Source of the DNA: an uncultured Oscillospiraceae bacterium
GTDB taxonomy: Bacteria > Bacillota > Clostridia > Oscillospirales > Oscillospiraceae
Reading direction: 5' to 3'
Length of the DNA stretch: 64,000 nucleotides
Assembly: GCA_947589545.1 (NCBI GenBank)
Contig: CANQBA010000009.1
Location: 21,627 to 85,626 of the forward strand
Position numbers and translations under genes: made by a program. This document shows positions 32,636 through 40,027 of the stretch, one piece after another (positions within the stretch are counted from its first letter, which is position 1; each line of letters begins with the position of its first letter). The notes under the pieces were generated by a model. It searched no databases. It had not been told where the DNA came from and worked only from the letters and a program-made list of their open reading frames with translations.

Positions 32636-33769
32636 TCAGGATCTGTCGTTTTCTCCCTTATCCTTATCTCCGTACACATAGGCCGAGAACGTGCCGGTGC
32701 AGATCACCGAGCCGTCGGGCCGGAGACTCACATGCTCCGCGCCGAAGCCGCAGTCATAGGCGGCCGCGGCCTCCAGGGCATCGGTGTAGACCGTCACCCG
32801 GTCGGCGGTGAGCACCGCCACGCGGCCGTCCCGGATGTCCATATCCAGGGGCGCGTCCAGAAGCGCCATAATGCCCCGGCTGGCGCCGCCGGCGGACAGG
32901 CTCTCCACCGTCCGGCCGCCGCCCACCTGGTAATCGGTGAGGGCGATGACGGCCAGCTCCCCGGAGAGGGCGTACCGCTCCAAAAACCGCCCCTCGAACT
33001 CCTTCGTCCAGCGCTCCTCCAGCTGTCCCGACAGGCCCACCAGCGAGGTGGTGGTCACGGCGGTGACGCCGGACTCGGTGAAGGCCATATCGATCATAAG
33101 GCCGGGGAAGGTGTAGGACGCCTGAAGCTCCTCGCTGTCCAGCCGCAGAAGCACGAGCCTGCTCCCGCCGTCGCCGATGGTCAGCACCAGAAGCTGATCC
33201 CGGCCGGAGACTCTGGCGGACAGGACGCGGGAATTGCCCGCCGACCAGCGGTAGATGGCCGTACCCAGGGAGTTGTACACCGTGACGGAACCCTTGTACC
33301 CGTCGGCCTCGGAGCAGACGGCCACATAGCCCAAGTCGTTCACCGAGACGGAGACGATGGGATAGGGGGACGTAAGCTCCGTCAGGAGCTTATCCTCCCG
33401 GAAAAAGATCACCGTGTCGCCGCCCACGTCGTAGACCACGCCGTACTGGCCCGCCGTGGCCAGGGCCTGATCCTGCCAGGCGTAGAGGCGGGTAAAGGCG
33501 ATCTCGCCGGTGGGGTCGAAGACGAAAAGGCCCGCGTCCGCCGCCACCGCCAGGGAGTAATCCATCCCCGCGGCGTCGCCGTGGGAGGCGTTCTCAAAAA
33601 AGAACTCCGTGGCTGTCTTTTCGCCTCTCAGCTCCCGCCAGAAGGTTCGGAGCCCGCCCTCCCGCTGGCTCACCACGGCCAGAAAGACGGCCAGCAGCGC
33701 CACGGCCAGCAGGATCAGTATGAGGAACGGTCTGAAAACGCTCCTTTTTTTCGTCCGCTTCTCCGCCAT
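32636..33769 (-). CDS. DUF5711-family membrane-anchored beta-propeller-like protein
   Basis: A 377-residue protein with a basic cytoplasmic N-terminus, one transmembrane helix (about 14-33, FLILILLAVALLAVFLAVV) and an extracytoplasmic domain of repeated four-strand units (LAVAADAGLFVFDPTGEIAFTR, VVYDVGGDTVIFF, LGYVAVCSEADGYKGSVTVYN and so on) that read like propeller blades. This matches DUF5711. No enzyme motif. Function unknown; a sensor or scaffold is only a guess. It is the first gene of the unit leading through cvpA and pgsA to the Clp gene, and starts after a short AT-rich gap following truA. Confidence 0.82.
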   Translation of the reverse strand: MAEKRTKKRSVFRPFLILILLAVALLAVFLAVVSQREGGLRTFWRELRGEKTATEFFFENASHGDAAGMDYSLAVAADAGLFVFDPTGEIAFTRLYAWQDQALATAGQYGVVYDVGGDTVIFFREDKLLTELTSPYPIVSVSVNDLGYVAVCSEADGYKGSVTVYNSLGTAIYRWSAGNSRVLSARVSGRDQLLVLTIGDGGSRLVLLRLDSEELQASYTFPGLMIDMAFTESGVTAVTTTSLVGLSGQLEERWTKEFEGRFLERYALSGELAVIALTDYQVGGGRTVESLSAGGASRGIMALLDAPLDMDIRDGRVAVLTADRVTVYTDALEAAAAYDCGFGAEHVSLRPDGSVICTGTFSAYVYGDKDKGENDRS

Positions 33770-33849
33770 GGCGTCTCCTTTACTTGATTATCATATCAAA
33801 ATATGATAGCACATTTTTGAACTTTTTGCAAATTAAGAAATACGAAAAG

Positions 33850-34632
33850 TTACAGACCGCTCCCCCGCTCCGGGGACATCATCTCCCCGGCCGGGCCGTC
33901 GTACCAGACGCGGGTCAGGTACAGGCCCTGGGGCGGCACCGTGGGGCCGGTGAGCCGGCGGTCGCGAGTCTCCAAAAGCCCCGGAAGCTCCTCCGGCCGC
34001 AGCTTCCCCTCGGAGCAGTAGATGACCGTGCCCATGATGGCCCGAACCATGTTGTAGAGGAAGCCGTCGGCGCAGACGCGCATGGAGATGAGGGGGCCGT
34101 CCGCCTCGATCTCGCACCAGTAGACGGTGCGCACCGTGGTTCTCGTCTCCGTCCCCACGGAGCGGACGGCGGCGAAGTCGTGGGTGCCCACGAATTGCGC
34201 CGCGGCGGCCTTCATCACGTCCACCTTCAGGGGGGCCGGGTAGAAATACGCGCGGCTGCGCTCAAAGGGGTCGGGGACGCGGGTATTCATGATCCGGTAG
34301 GTGTACTCCTTCTTTTGGCAGGAGAGGATGGCGTTGAAGTCCTCCGGCACGTCCACCGCGTCCAGGCATGCGATGTCCTCCGGCAGGCGGGAATTCAGCG
34401 CCAGGGGCATCCGGCCGGCGGGGATGGTGCAGTGGGACTTGAAATTGGCGCAGTAGCTGAGGGCGTGGACGCCGGCGTCCGTCCGGCCGCAGCCGGTGAC
34501 GCGCACGCGCTGGCCGGTGAGCTTAAATAGGGCATTCTCCACCGTCTCCGCCACGGTGACGTCGTTTTTCTGCACCTGCCAGCCGTGATAGGCGGTGCCG
34601 TCGTAGCGGAGCTTCAGGGCGATGTTTCTCAT
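33850..34632 (-). CDS. truA: tRNA pseudouridine synthase A
   Basis: A 260-residue enzyme that forms pseudouridine at positions 38-40 of the tRNA anticodon stem-loop. The catalytic aspartate is Asp52 in GCGRTDAGVHAL, with Tyr/Arg motifs (YHGWQVQKN at the N-terminus and FLYNMVRAIMGTVI near the end). The ATG overlaps the ecfT stop by 4 bases (ATGA), so the two are coupled. The order ecfA1-ecfA2-ecfT-truA is the standard clostridial/bacillar arrangement. Nothing odd in length. Last gene of the minus-strand unit that begins with the methyltransferase at 38081. Confidence 0.95.
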   Translation of the reverse strand: MRNIALKLRYDGTAYHGWQVQKNDVTVAETVENALFKLTGQRVRVTGCGRTDAGVHALSYCANFKSHCTIPAGRMPLALNSRLPEDIACLDAVDVPEDFNAILSCQKKEYTYRIMNTRVPDPFERSRAYFYPAPLKVDVMKAAAAQFVGTHDFAAVRSVGTETRTTVRTVYWCEIEADGPLISMRVCADGFLYNMVRAIMGTVIYCSEGKLRPEELPGLLETRDRRLTGPTVPPQGLYLTRVWYDGPAGEMMSPERGSGL

Positions 34633-35432
34633 AGGCCGAACCTCTTGAGGACCAGCACCGCCGCCAAGAGCAGAAGTCCCACGGCGAAGGCCATATAGTC
34701 ACGGCGGGCAAATTTCAGCACGTTGAGCCGCGTCCGCCCCTCCCCGCCGTGGTAACAGCGGGCCTCCATGGCAGTGGCCAGCTCGTCGGCCCTGCGGAAG
34801 GACGACAGGAAGAGCGGCACCAGGACGGGCAGCATGGCCTTGGCCTTCTCGATGAGGTTGCCTGTGTCGAACTCCGCTCCCCTGGCCTTCTGGGCGGACA
34901 TGATCTTGTCCGTCTCCTCGATGAGGGTGGGGATGAGCCGGAGGGCCATGCTCATCATCATGGCCAGCTCGTGGACGGGCACCTTCAGCTTCTTTAAGGG
35001 GTTCATCAGAAGCTCCAGCCCGTAGGTTAACATAATCGGAGAGGTGGTGTAGGTCAGCATGAAGGTGCCCATCACCAGCATGATGAGTCTGGCGGCCATG
35101 AGGACCGCGGCCTTGATCCCCTCCCGGGTGACGGTGAAGATCCACCAGTGGGCGATGGGCTCCCCCCGGGCGTAAAAGAGGTTCAGCAGGGACGTTAAAA
35201 CCACGATAAAGACCACGGGCTTCAGGCCCCGGAGCATGGCGGTGAGGCGGATCCGGGAGACGGCGACGGCAAAGATCAGGAACGCCAGCACCGTGGCGTA
35301 GGAGATCCAGCTTTTGGCGTTAAAGAGGGCGGCGATGTAGATCACCACCATCAGGATCTTCGTCCGGGGATCCAGCCGGTGGACGACAGTAGTGCCGGGG
35401 AAATACTGGCCCAGGGTGATGTCACGAAGCAT
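34629..35432 (-). CDS. ecfT: ECF transporter transmembrane protein EcfT
   Basis: A 267-residue membrane scaffold of group-II energy-coupling-factor vitamin transporters. The start has a DPRTKILMVVIYI-type helix, and the two conserved coupling motifs are seen as AQKARGAEF (about 185-193) and AMEARCYHGGEGR (about 221-233), each with the Ala-Arg-Gly/Ala-Arg-Cys core that binds the ATPases. It overlaps ecfA2 by 11 bases and truA by 4. No substrate-binding S component is present, which is normal for shared ECF modules whose S proteins are scattered elsewhere in the genome. Confidence 0.92.
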   Translation of the reverse strand: MLRDITLGQYFPGTTVVHRLDPRTKILMVVIYIAALFNAKSWISYATVLAFLIFAVAVSRIRLTAMLRGLKPVVFIVVLTSLLNLFYARGEPIAHWWIFTVTREGIKAAVLMAARLIMLVMGTFMLTYTTSPIMLTYGLELLMNPLKKLKVPVHELAMMMSMALRLIPTLIEETDKIMSAQKARGAEFDTGNLIEKAKAMLPVLVPLFLSSFRRADELATAMEARCYHGGEGRTRLNVLKFARRDYMAFAVGLLLLAAVLVLKRFGL

Positions 35433-36291
35433 TTCGCCGCCCCCCTTCCAGCGCCATCAGGGCGTCCACCATCTGCTCCACGGTATAGACGGTGCCGGGG
35501 AGCTTCACGCCGAGTTTACATAATTTATCCGCCACATCGGTCATGACGGGGGTGGCAAGGCCCATTTGGCGAAGGGCCTCCCCGTGGGAAAAGACCTCCT
35601 CCGGCGTGCCGGACAGGGCCACCGTGCCGTGCTCCAGGACGGCCATCCGGTCGGCGTGGCGGGCGGCCTCCTCCATGGAGTGGGTGACGATGACGATGGC
35701 GGCGCCCGTCTCGTCGTGGTAGCTCAGGATATTCTCCATGATCTCCTCCCGGCCCCGGGGATCAAGGCCGGCCATGGGTTCGTCCAGAACCAGCACCTCC
35801 GGCATCATGGCGATGACGCCGGCGATGGCCACACGGCGCTTCTGGCCGCCGGACAGGTCGAAGGGGGCGCGCTCCAGCAGCTCCTCCTCCACGCCGCAAA
35901 AGCGCGCGGCCTCCAGGACGCGGCGCTCGATCTCCTCCGCCGGGAGCTTCATGTTTTTGGGGCCGAAGGCGATATCCTTTTTGACCGTCTCCTCAAAGAG
36001 CTGGTATTCCGGGTACTGGAACACCAGGCCCACGCGGCTGCGCACCTCCCGGACGGACTGCTTGGATTCGTTGATGTCGCGTCCGTTCAGCAAAACGCGG
36101 CCCGAGGTGGGCTTGATGAGGGCGTTCAGGTGCTGGATGAGGGTGGATTTACCCGAGCCGGTGTGGCCGATGACGCCCAGGATCTCGCCCTTGTATATCT
36201 CCAGATCCACGTCGTGCAGGGCCGTTGTCTCGAAGGGGGTGCCCGGCGAATAGACGTGGGAAAGCTTTTCGATTTTCAAAATGGGTTCCAT
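35422..36291 (-). CDS. ecfA2: ECF transporter ATPase EcfA2
   Basis: A 289-residue ABC ATPase. Walker A is GHTGSGKST at 42-50, Q-loop near FQYPEYQLF, signature DLSGGQKRRVAIAG, Walker B VLVLDEPMAG; PEYQLFEETV is the typical EcfA2-type segment. It pairs with EcfA1 and EcfT to power uptake of vitamins by S components. The start was placed at ATG 36291 (AAGGAAG upstream), where MEPILKIEKLSHVY begins as in the family; the longer frame to 36360 has no ribosome site. It lies 55 bases after ecfA1. Confidence 0.92.
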   Translation of the reverse strand: MEPILKIEKLSHVYSPGTPFETTALHDVDLEIYKGEILGVIGHTGSGKSTLIQHLNALIKPTSGRVLLNGRDINESKQSVREVRSRVGLVFQYPEYQLFEETVKKDIAFGPKNMKLPAEEIERRVLEAARFCGVEEELLERAPFDLSGGQKRRVAIAGVIAMMPEVLVLDEPMAGLDPRGREEIMENILSYHDETGAAIVIVTHSMEEAARHADRMAVLEHGTVALSGTPEEVFSHGEALRQMGLATPVMTDVADKLCKLGVKLPGTVYTVEQMVDALMALEGGRRNAS

Positions 36292-36346
36292 GGTAACTTC
36301 CTTTCGGTGCGATTCCGGGTCAAAGCCCGCGCCGGATACCGCCCGT

Positions 36347-37204
36347 TTATTTTTCGGCAAAATGCGCCGCCAGCGCCTGGGCGCACTCGTCCACCGTCAG
36401 GGTGGAGAGCGGCACGTTCAGGCCGCGCCGTCTCAGCTCCCACATGAGCTTCACCGTGCCGGGGACGGTGAGGCCCAGTGCCTCCAGCTCCTCCACATGG
36501 GTGAAGATTGCCCGGGGAGGGCCGTCCATGACGATCTTCCCGTCGGACATGACCACCACCCTGTCGGCCAGGGCGGCCTCCTCCATGTGGTGGGTGATGA
36601 GGATGACGGTAGAGCCCAGCTCGTTCTTCATGCGGCCGATGATCTTCATCACGTCCCGGCGGCCCTGGGGATCCAGCATGGCCGTGGGCTCGTCGAACAC
36701 CACACATTCCGGGCGCATGGCCAGCACGCCGGCGATGGCGATGCGCTGTTTCTGGCCGCCGGACAGAAGGTGCGGGGCGTGGGTGCGGTATTTGTACATG
36801 CCCACGGTCTTCAGGGCCTCGTCCACGCGCTGCCGGATCTCCGGGGTGGGGACGCCCAAATTCTCCGGGGCGAAGGCCACGTCCTCCTCCACCACATTGG
36901 AGACGATCTGGTTGTCGGGGTTCTGAAAGACCATGCCCACCCGGCGGCGGATCTCCAGCATCAGCGCCTCGTCCCGGGTGTCCATGCCGAACACCGTCAC
37001 GGAGCCTCCCTTGGGGAGCAGCAGGGCGTTCAGGTGCCGGGCCAGGGTGGATTTGCCCGAGCCGTTATGGCCCAGGATTGCCACGAAGGAGCCCTTTTCG
37101 ATCTCCAGGCTCACGCCGGAGAGCACGTCCTCCGGGGCGGTATCCTCGTCGTCGGGGGTGTAAAAGAAGGTAAGATCGTCGATTTTGATCACTGTATTGT
37201 CCAT
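36347..37204 (-). CDS. ecfA1: ECF transporter ATPase EcfA1
   Basis: A 285-residue ABC ATPase. Walker A GHNGSGKST at 45-53, Q-loop FQNPDNQIV, signature LLSGGQKQRIAIAG and Walker B CVVFDEPTAM are all complete. The PDNQIV segment marks it as the EcfA1-type partner. Start ATG 37204 is preferred, since GGAG lies 6 bases upstream; a TTG at 37216 would have none. It follows the methyltransferase gene by 19 bases and is read from the same promoter (38119-38147). Together with EcfA2 and EcfT it forms the shared energising module. Confidence 0.92.
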   Translation of the reverse strand: MDNTVIKIDDLTFFYTPDDEDTAPEDVLSGVSLEIEKGSFVAILGHNGSGKSTLARHLNALLLPKGGSVTVFGMDTRDEALMLEIRRRVGMVFQNPDNQIVSNVVEEDVAFAPENLGVPTPEIRQRVDEALKTVGMYKYRTHAPHLLSGGQKQRIAIAGVLAMRPECVVFDEPTAMLDPQGRRDVMKIIGRMKNELGSTVILITHHMEEAALADRVVVMSDGKIVMDGPPRAIFTHVEELEALGLTVPGTVKLMWELRRRGLNVPLSTLTVDECAQALAAHFAEK

Positions 37205-37223
37205 AGCTTGCTCCAAAATCCAA

Positions 37224-38081
37224 TTAAAACTCCATCCGGCAGGACGCGCCGCAGGGCAGGCATAGCCCCGTGGCGGTCACCGGCAGGCCCAGCTCCTGGG
37301 CCTCGGCGCGGCCTCCCCGGCCCGCGAAGGCGGTCTGGGCCACATAGCTGACGGTGGAGGCGGAAAGGCCGGTGGTGTAGGAATTGATCAGCACAAACAG
37401 GGGCTTATCGGATAAGACCCCGGCGCACAGGCGCACAAAGGGCATGAGATTCGTCTCCAGCTTCCAGATCTCGCCGCCGGGGCCGCGCCCGTAGCTGGGC
37501 GGATCCATGATGAGGGCGTCGTACCGGCGGCCGCGGCGGATCTCCCGCTCCACGAATTTGGCGCAGTCGTCCACGATCCAGCGGACGTTCCTGTCCGCCA
37601 CACCGGAGCTCTCGGCGTTTTCCCTGGCCCACTGCACCATTCCCCTGGCCGCGTCCACATGACAGACGGAGGCCCCGGCCTTCAGGGCGGCCACGGTGGC
37701 CGCGCCGGTATAGGCGAAGAGGTTCAGCACGCTGACGGGCCGGCTGGCGTCCCGGATCTTCTCCATGGCCCAGTCCCAGTTGGCGGCCTGCTCGGGGAAA
37801 AGGCCCGTGTGCTTGAAGTTCATGGGCTTGACATTGAAGGTGAGCTCCCCATAGCGCACCTGCCAGCTCTGGGGTACGTCCCGCTTGTCCCAGGCCCCGC
37901 CGCCTGTGGCGGAGCGGGTGTACCGGGCGTCGGCCTGACGCCAGCGGGGATCCCTCTTCGGGGTGTCCCAGATCACCTGGGGATCCGGGCGGATCAGGAT
38001 CTGCCGCCCCCACCGCTCCAGCCGCTCCCCGGAGGAGCAGTCCAGAAGCTCATAGTCTGACCATCTGTCGCTGTACCACAT
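37224..38081 (-). CDS. Class I SAM-dependent methyltransferase (RlmI-like)
   Basis: A 285-residue methyltransferase. The middle and C-terminal part has NVKPMNFKHTGLFPEQAANWDW, motif I VLNLFAYTGAATVAALKAGA, and a motif-IV-like MDPPSYGRGPGGE. This is the pattern of rRNA/small-RNA methyltransferases of the RlmI/RlmK-like COG1092 type, though the PUA domain is absent, so the target is uncertain. The start was set at ATG 38081 where GGAG lies 8 bases upstream; a GTG at 38102 is less likely. It heads the operon with the ECF genes and truA, under the promoter at 38119-38147. Confidence 0.82.
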   Translation of the reverse strand: MWYSDRWSDYELLDCSSGERLERWGRQILIRPDPQVIWDTPKRDPRWRQADARYTRSATGGGAWDKRDVPQSWQVRYGELTFNVKPMNFKHTGLFPEQAANWDWAMEKIRDASRPVSVLNLFAYTGAATVAALKAGASVCHVDAARGMVQWARENAESSGVADRNVRWIVDDCAKFVEREIRRGRRYDALIMDPPSYGRGPGGEIWKLETNLMPFVRLCAGVLSDKPLFVLINSYTTGLSASTVSYVAQTAFAGRGGRAEAQELGLPVTATGLCLPCGASCRMEF

Positions 38082-38118
38082 AAAATGTACTCCATATCTC
38101 ACAATACTCCAATTTTAA

Positions 38119-38147
38119 AGAATACCATTTTGCGTCTGTAAAGTCAA
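38119..38147 (-). promoter_or_regulatory. Sigma-A promoter of the methyltransferase-ecf-truA operon
   Basis: On the minus strand, TTGACT (38142-38147), 17-base spacer, TATTCT (38119-38124), ending 37 bases before the start codon. Confidence 0.7.
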
Positions 38148-38171
38148 TCGTTACGGCGCCAGATTTTGCTC

Positions 38172-38199
38172 TTGTCTTATTGAAAAAATAGTATATAAT
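38172..38199 (+). promoter_or_regulatory. Promoter for the M48 protease gene
   Basis: TTGTCT (38172-38177), 16-base spacer, TATAAT (38194-38199), 30 bases before the start codon and divergent from the promoter at 38119. Confidence 0.55.
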
Positions 38200-38229
38200 G
38201 GTTTTTATCAAATTCAAGGAGGCGTTTTT

Positions 38230-39444
38230 ATGAATTTCAAGGCCCTGGCGCTTGTTTTGTACACGGCGAGCTTTCTCTACGAGCTTTTTATGCAGTATCT
38301 CGACTGGAAAAGCAAGGACAACCCCATTCCCGCCAACGTTCGGGACGTATACGACGGGGAAAAATATACAAAGTGGCTCCACTACCACGCCGAGGGCTGT
38401 GCGCTCCAGCTGGCGTCGGCCGCCGCCTCCTATCTATTCTATCTTCTGCTTCTTCTCTTTGACGTGTTTCCCCGGTTCGCCCCGTCGGCCGATCCGTACC
38501 TGGCCGCATTGGAGCTGATGGTCATTATCCTGGCCCTGGAGGCCGTCGTCGGCGCGGTTTTCTCCTACATAGACTCCATGGTGATCGACCAGAAATACGG
38601 CTTTAACAAACGGACGCTCAAGGTCTTTTTGGTGGATCAGGTCAAGAGCTTTATCATCAATACCGCGCTGACCGTGGGGCTGGTGCTCCTTTTCGCCCTG
38701 ATCTACCGCTCCCTGGGCGACTGGACGCTCCTTCTTTTCACCGGTATCGCGGCGGCGATCCTGCTGGCGGTGACGGTGCTCTACCCGATCCTGTCGAAGA
38801 TCTACAACAGGTTCACGCCCCTCCCGGAGGGCGAGCTCAGGGACAAGCTGACGGAGCTCCTGACGAAAAACGGCTACAGGGTACGCCAGATCCAGGTGAT
38901 GGACGGCTCAAAGCGGGACTCCCGCGCCAACGCCTATTTCTCCGGCCACGGGAGGACGAAGACCATCGTCCTTTACGACACGCTTCTGGACACCATGACC
39001 GCCGATGAGATCGTGGCAGTATTTGCCCACGAGCTGGGCCACGGGCTTCACAAGGACACCTGGAAGACGCTCCCCATCAGCGTTTTGCAGATCGTCTGCG
39101 TCGTTCTGGCGGTGTGGCTCACCGTCAGAACCGAGTCCATATACACCTGGTTCGGCTTTGACGGCGTAAATTACGGCTTCGCCTTCTTCCTGGCCAGCGT
39201 TGTGGAGCTGCCGCTGATCCTGCCCCTTTTCTCCCTGGCCGCCAACGCCGTCATGCGCCGCGCCGAGTACCGGGCCGACGCCCACGCGGTGAAGGAGGGC
39301 TATGGCTCGGATCTGATCTCCGCCCTCAAAAAGCTCTCCCGGGACAGCCTGACAAACCTCTCCCCCTCCCCCATCGCCGTGAAGCTCTACTACTCCCACC
39401 CCACTCTGAGCCAGCGGATCGCGGCCATAGAGAAGGCTATGTGA
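38230..39444 (+). CDS. M48 family zinc metalloprotease (Ste24-type)
   Basis: A 404-residue integral membrane protease. The zinc site is HELGH (His267, Glu268, His271), with the third ligand Glu346 in RRAEYRADAHAV, as in Ste24/CAAX-protease-like M48 enzymes. Four or five hydrophobic helices surround it (about 4-20, 60-80, 100-120, 145-165, 170-190, 290-310), and LGDWTLLLFTGIAAAIL is typical. It may be used in membrane protein quality control; a CAAX function is not expected in bacteria. AAGGAGGCG precedes the ATG. It has its own promoter at 38172 and a hairpin terminator at 39500-39548. Confidence 0.9.
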   Translation: MNFKALALVLYTASFLYELFMQYLDWKSKDNPIPANVRDVYDGEKYTKWLHYHAEGCALQLASAAASYLFYLLLLLFDVFPRFAPSADPYLAALELMVIILALEAVVGAVFSYIDSMVIDQKYGFNKRTLKVFLVDQVKSFIINTALTVGLVLLFALIYRSLGDWTLLLFTGIAAAILLAVTVLYPILSKIYNRFTPLPEGELRDKLTELLTKNGYRVRQIQVMDGSKRDSRANAYFSGHGRTKTIVLYDTLLDTMTADEIVAVFAHELGHGLHKDTWKTLPISVLQIVCVVLAVWLTVRTESIYTWFGFDGVNYGFAFFLASVVELPLILPLFSLAANAVMRRAEYRADAHAVKEGYGSDLISALKKLSRDSLTNLSPSPIAVKLYYSHPTLSQRIAAIEKAM

Positions 39445-39499
39445 GTTAAGGCGGCGGGAGCCGCCTTCGGCAGAACGGAGCCGGTTACAAAACAGATCA

Positions 39500-39548
39500 A
39501 AAAGACCGCTGACTTTTTCACCGGGGCCGGTGCGTCAACGGTCTTTTT
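39500..39548 (+). terminator. Terminator downstream of the M48 protease
   Basis: AAAAGACCGCTGAC (about 39500-39513) pairs with GTCAACGGTCTTTTT (39534-39548) with one mismatch. An inner CACCGG/CCGGTG stem fills the loop, and a T-run ends it. A smaller AAGGCGG/CCGCCTT stem precedes it near 39449-39468. Confidence 0.7.
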
Positions 39549-39612
39549 CGATAAGGGTTTTACAGCATTTCAACAAACGGGAATTTGCACGAGGCTTGTA
39601 TGATGTGCGATC

Positions 39613-39996
39613 CTAATATGTTTCCATTTGCCCGCATAGCATATTATAAAAACCGAATCGCTTATAAAATGGCTTCAAGCGCTCTTCATAAACCACTGAA
39701 ATCATGTAGATACGCTTTTCTTTCAGATATTCAATCATTTTATCCATCAGGTCTGTGCCAATCCCTTTGCCCTGGTAGTCCGGACAAACCATTAAATCCT
39801 GAATATAAGCATCTGTTACACCGTTTGATACACAATCAATATATCCAATCAGTTTTTCATTTTCATAAACCGCAATATGGTAATAGGATGTCATCAAAGG
39901 GTTATTATATTCTCTTTCCATCCTGTTCCAACCCACAGATTCACGCAAATCCGCCAATGCTTTTACAGACACTTTTTCGTTGAACTTATACACCAA
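39613..39996 (-). CDS. GNAT family N-acetyltransferase, AT-rich, probably acquired
   Basis: A 127-residue GNAT acetyltransferase using acetyl-CoA. Strand beta-4 and the P-loop are visible as IQDLMVCPDYQGKGIGTDLMDKMIEYL (about 66-92), with QGKGIG being the Q/RxxGxG/A CoA-binding motif; FYKRFGFY near the C-terminus is the usual end. The substrate is unknown. The start codon is TTG at 39996 with GAGGAGG upstream. Base composition is starkly different: about a third G+C in places, against over 60 percent around it, with AT-rich codons (AAA, ATA, TTT). This and the lone position between two convergent-facing genes point to horizontal acquisition. Confidence 0.82.
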   Translation of the reverse strand: MVYKFNEKVSVKALADLRESVGWNRMEREYNNPLMTSYYHIAVYENEKLIGYIDCVSNGVTDAYIQDLMVCPDYQGKGIGTDLMDKMIEYLKEKRIYMISVVYEERLKPFYKRFGFYNMLCGQMETY

Positions 39997-40027
39997 CAGG
40001 TTTATCCTCCTCGTGAAAAACAGGATT

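Noticed and set aside
34629..37204. A complete vitamin-specific transporter
   Set aside because: No S component is encoded nearby; this is the shared ECF energising module, whose substrate cannot be named.
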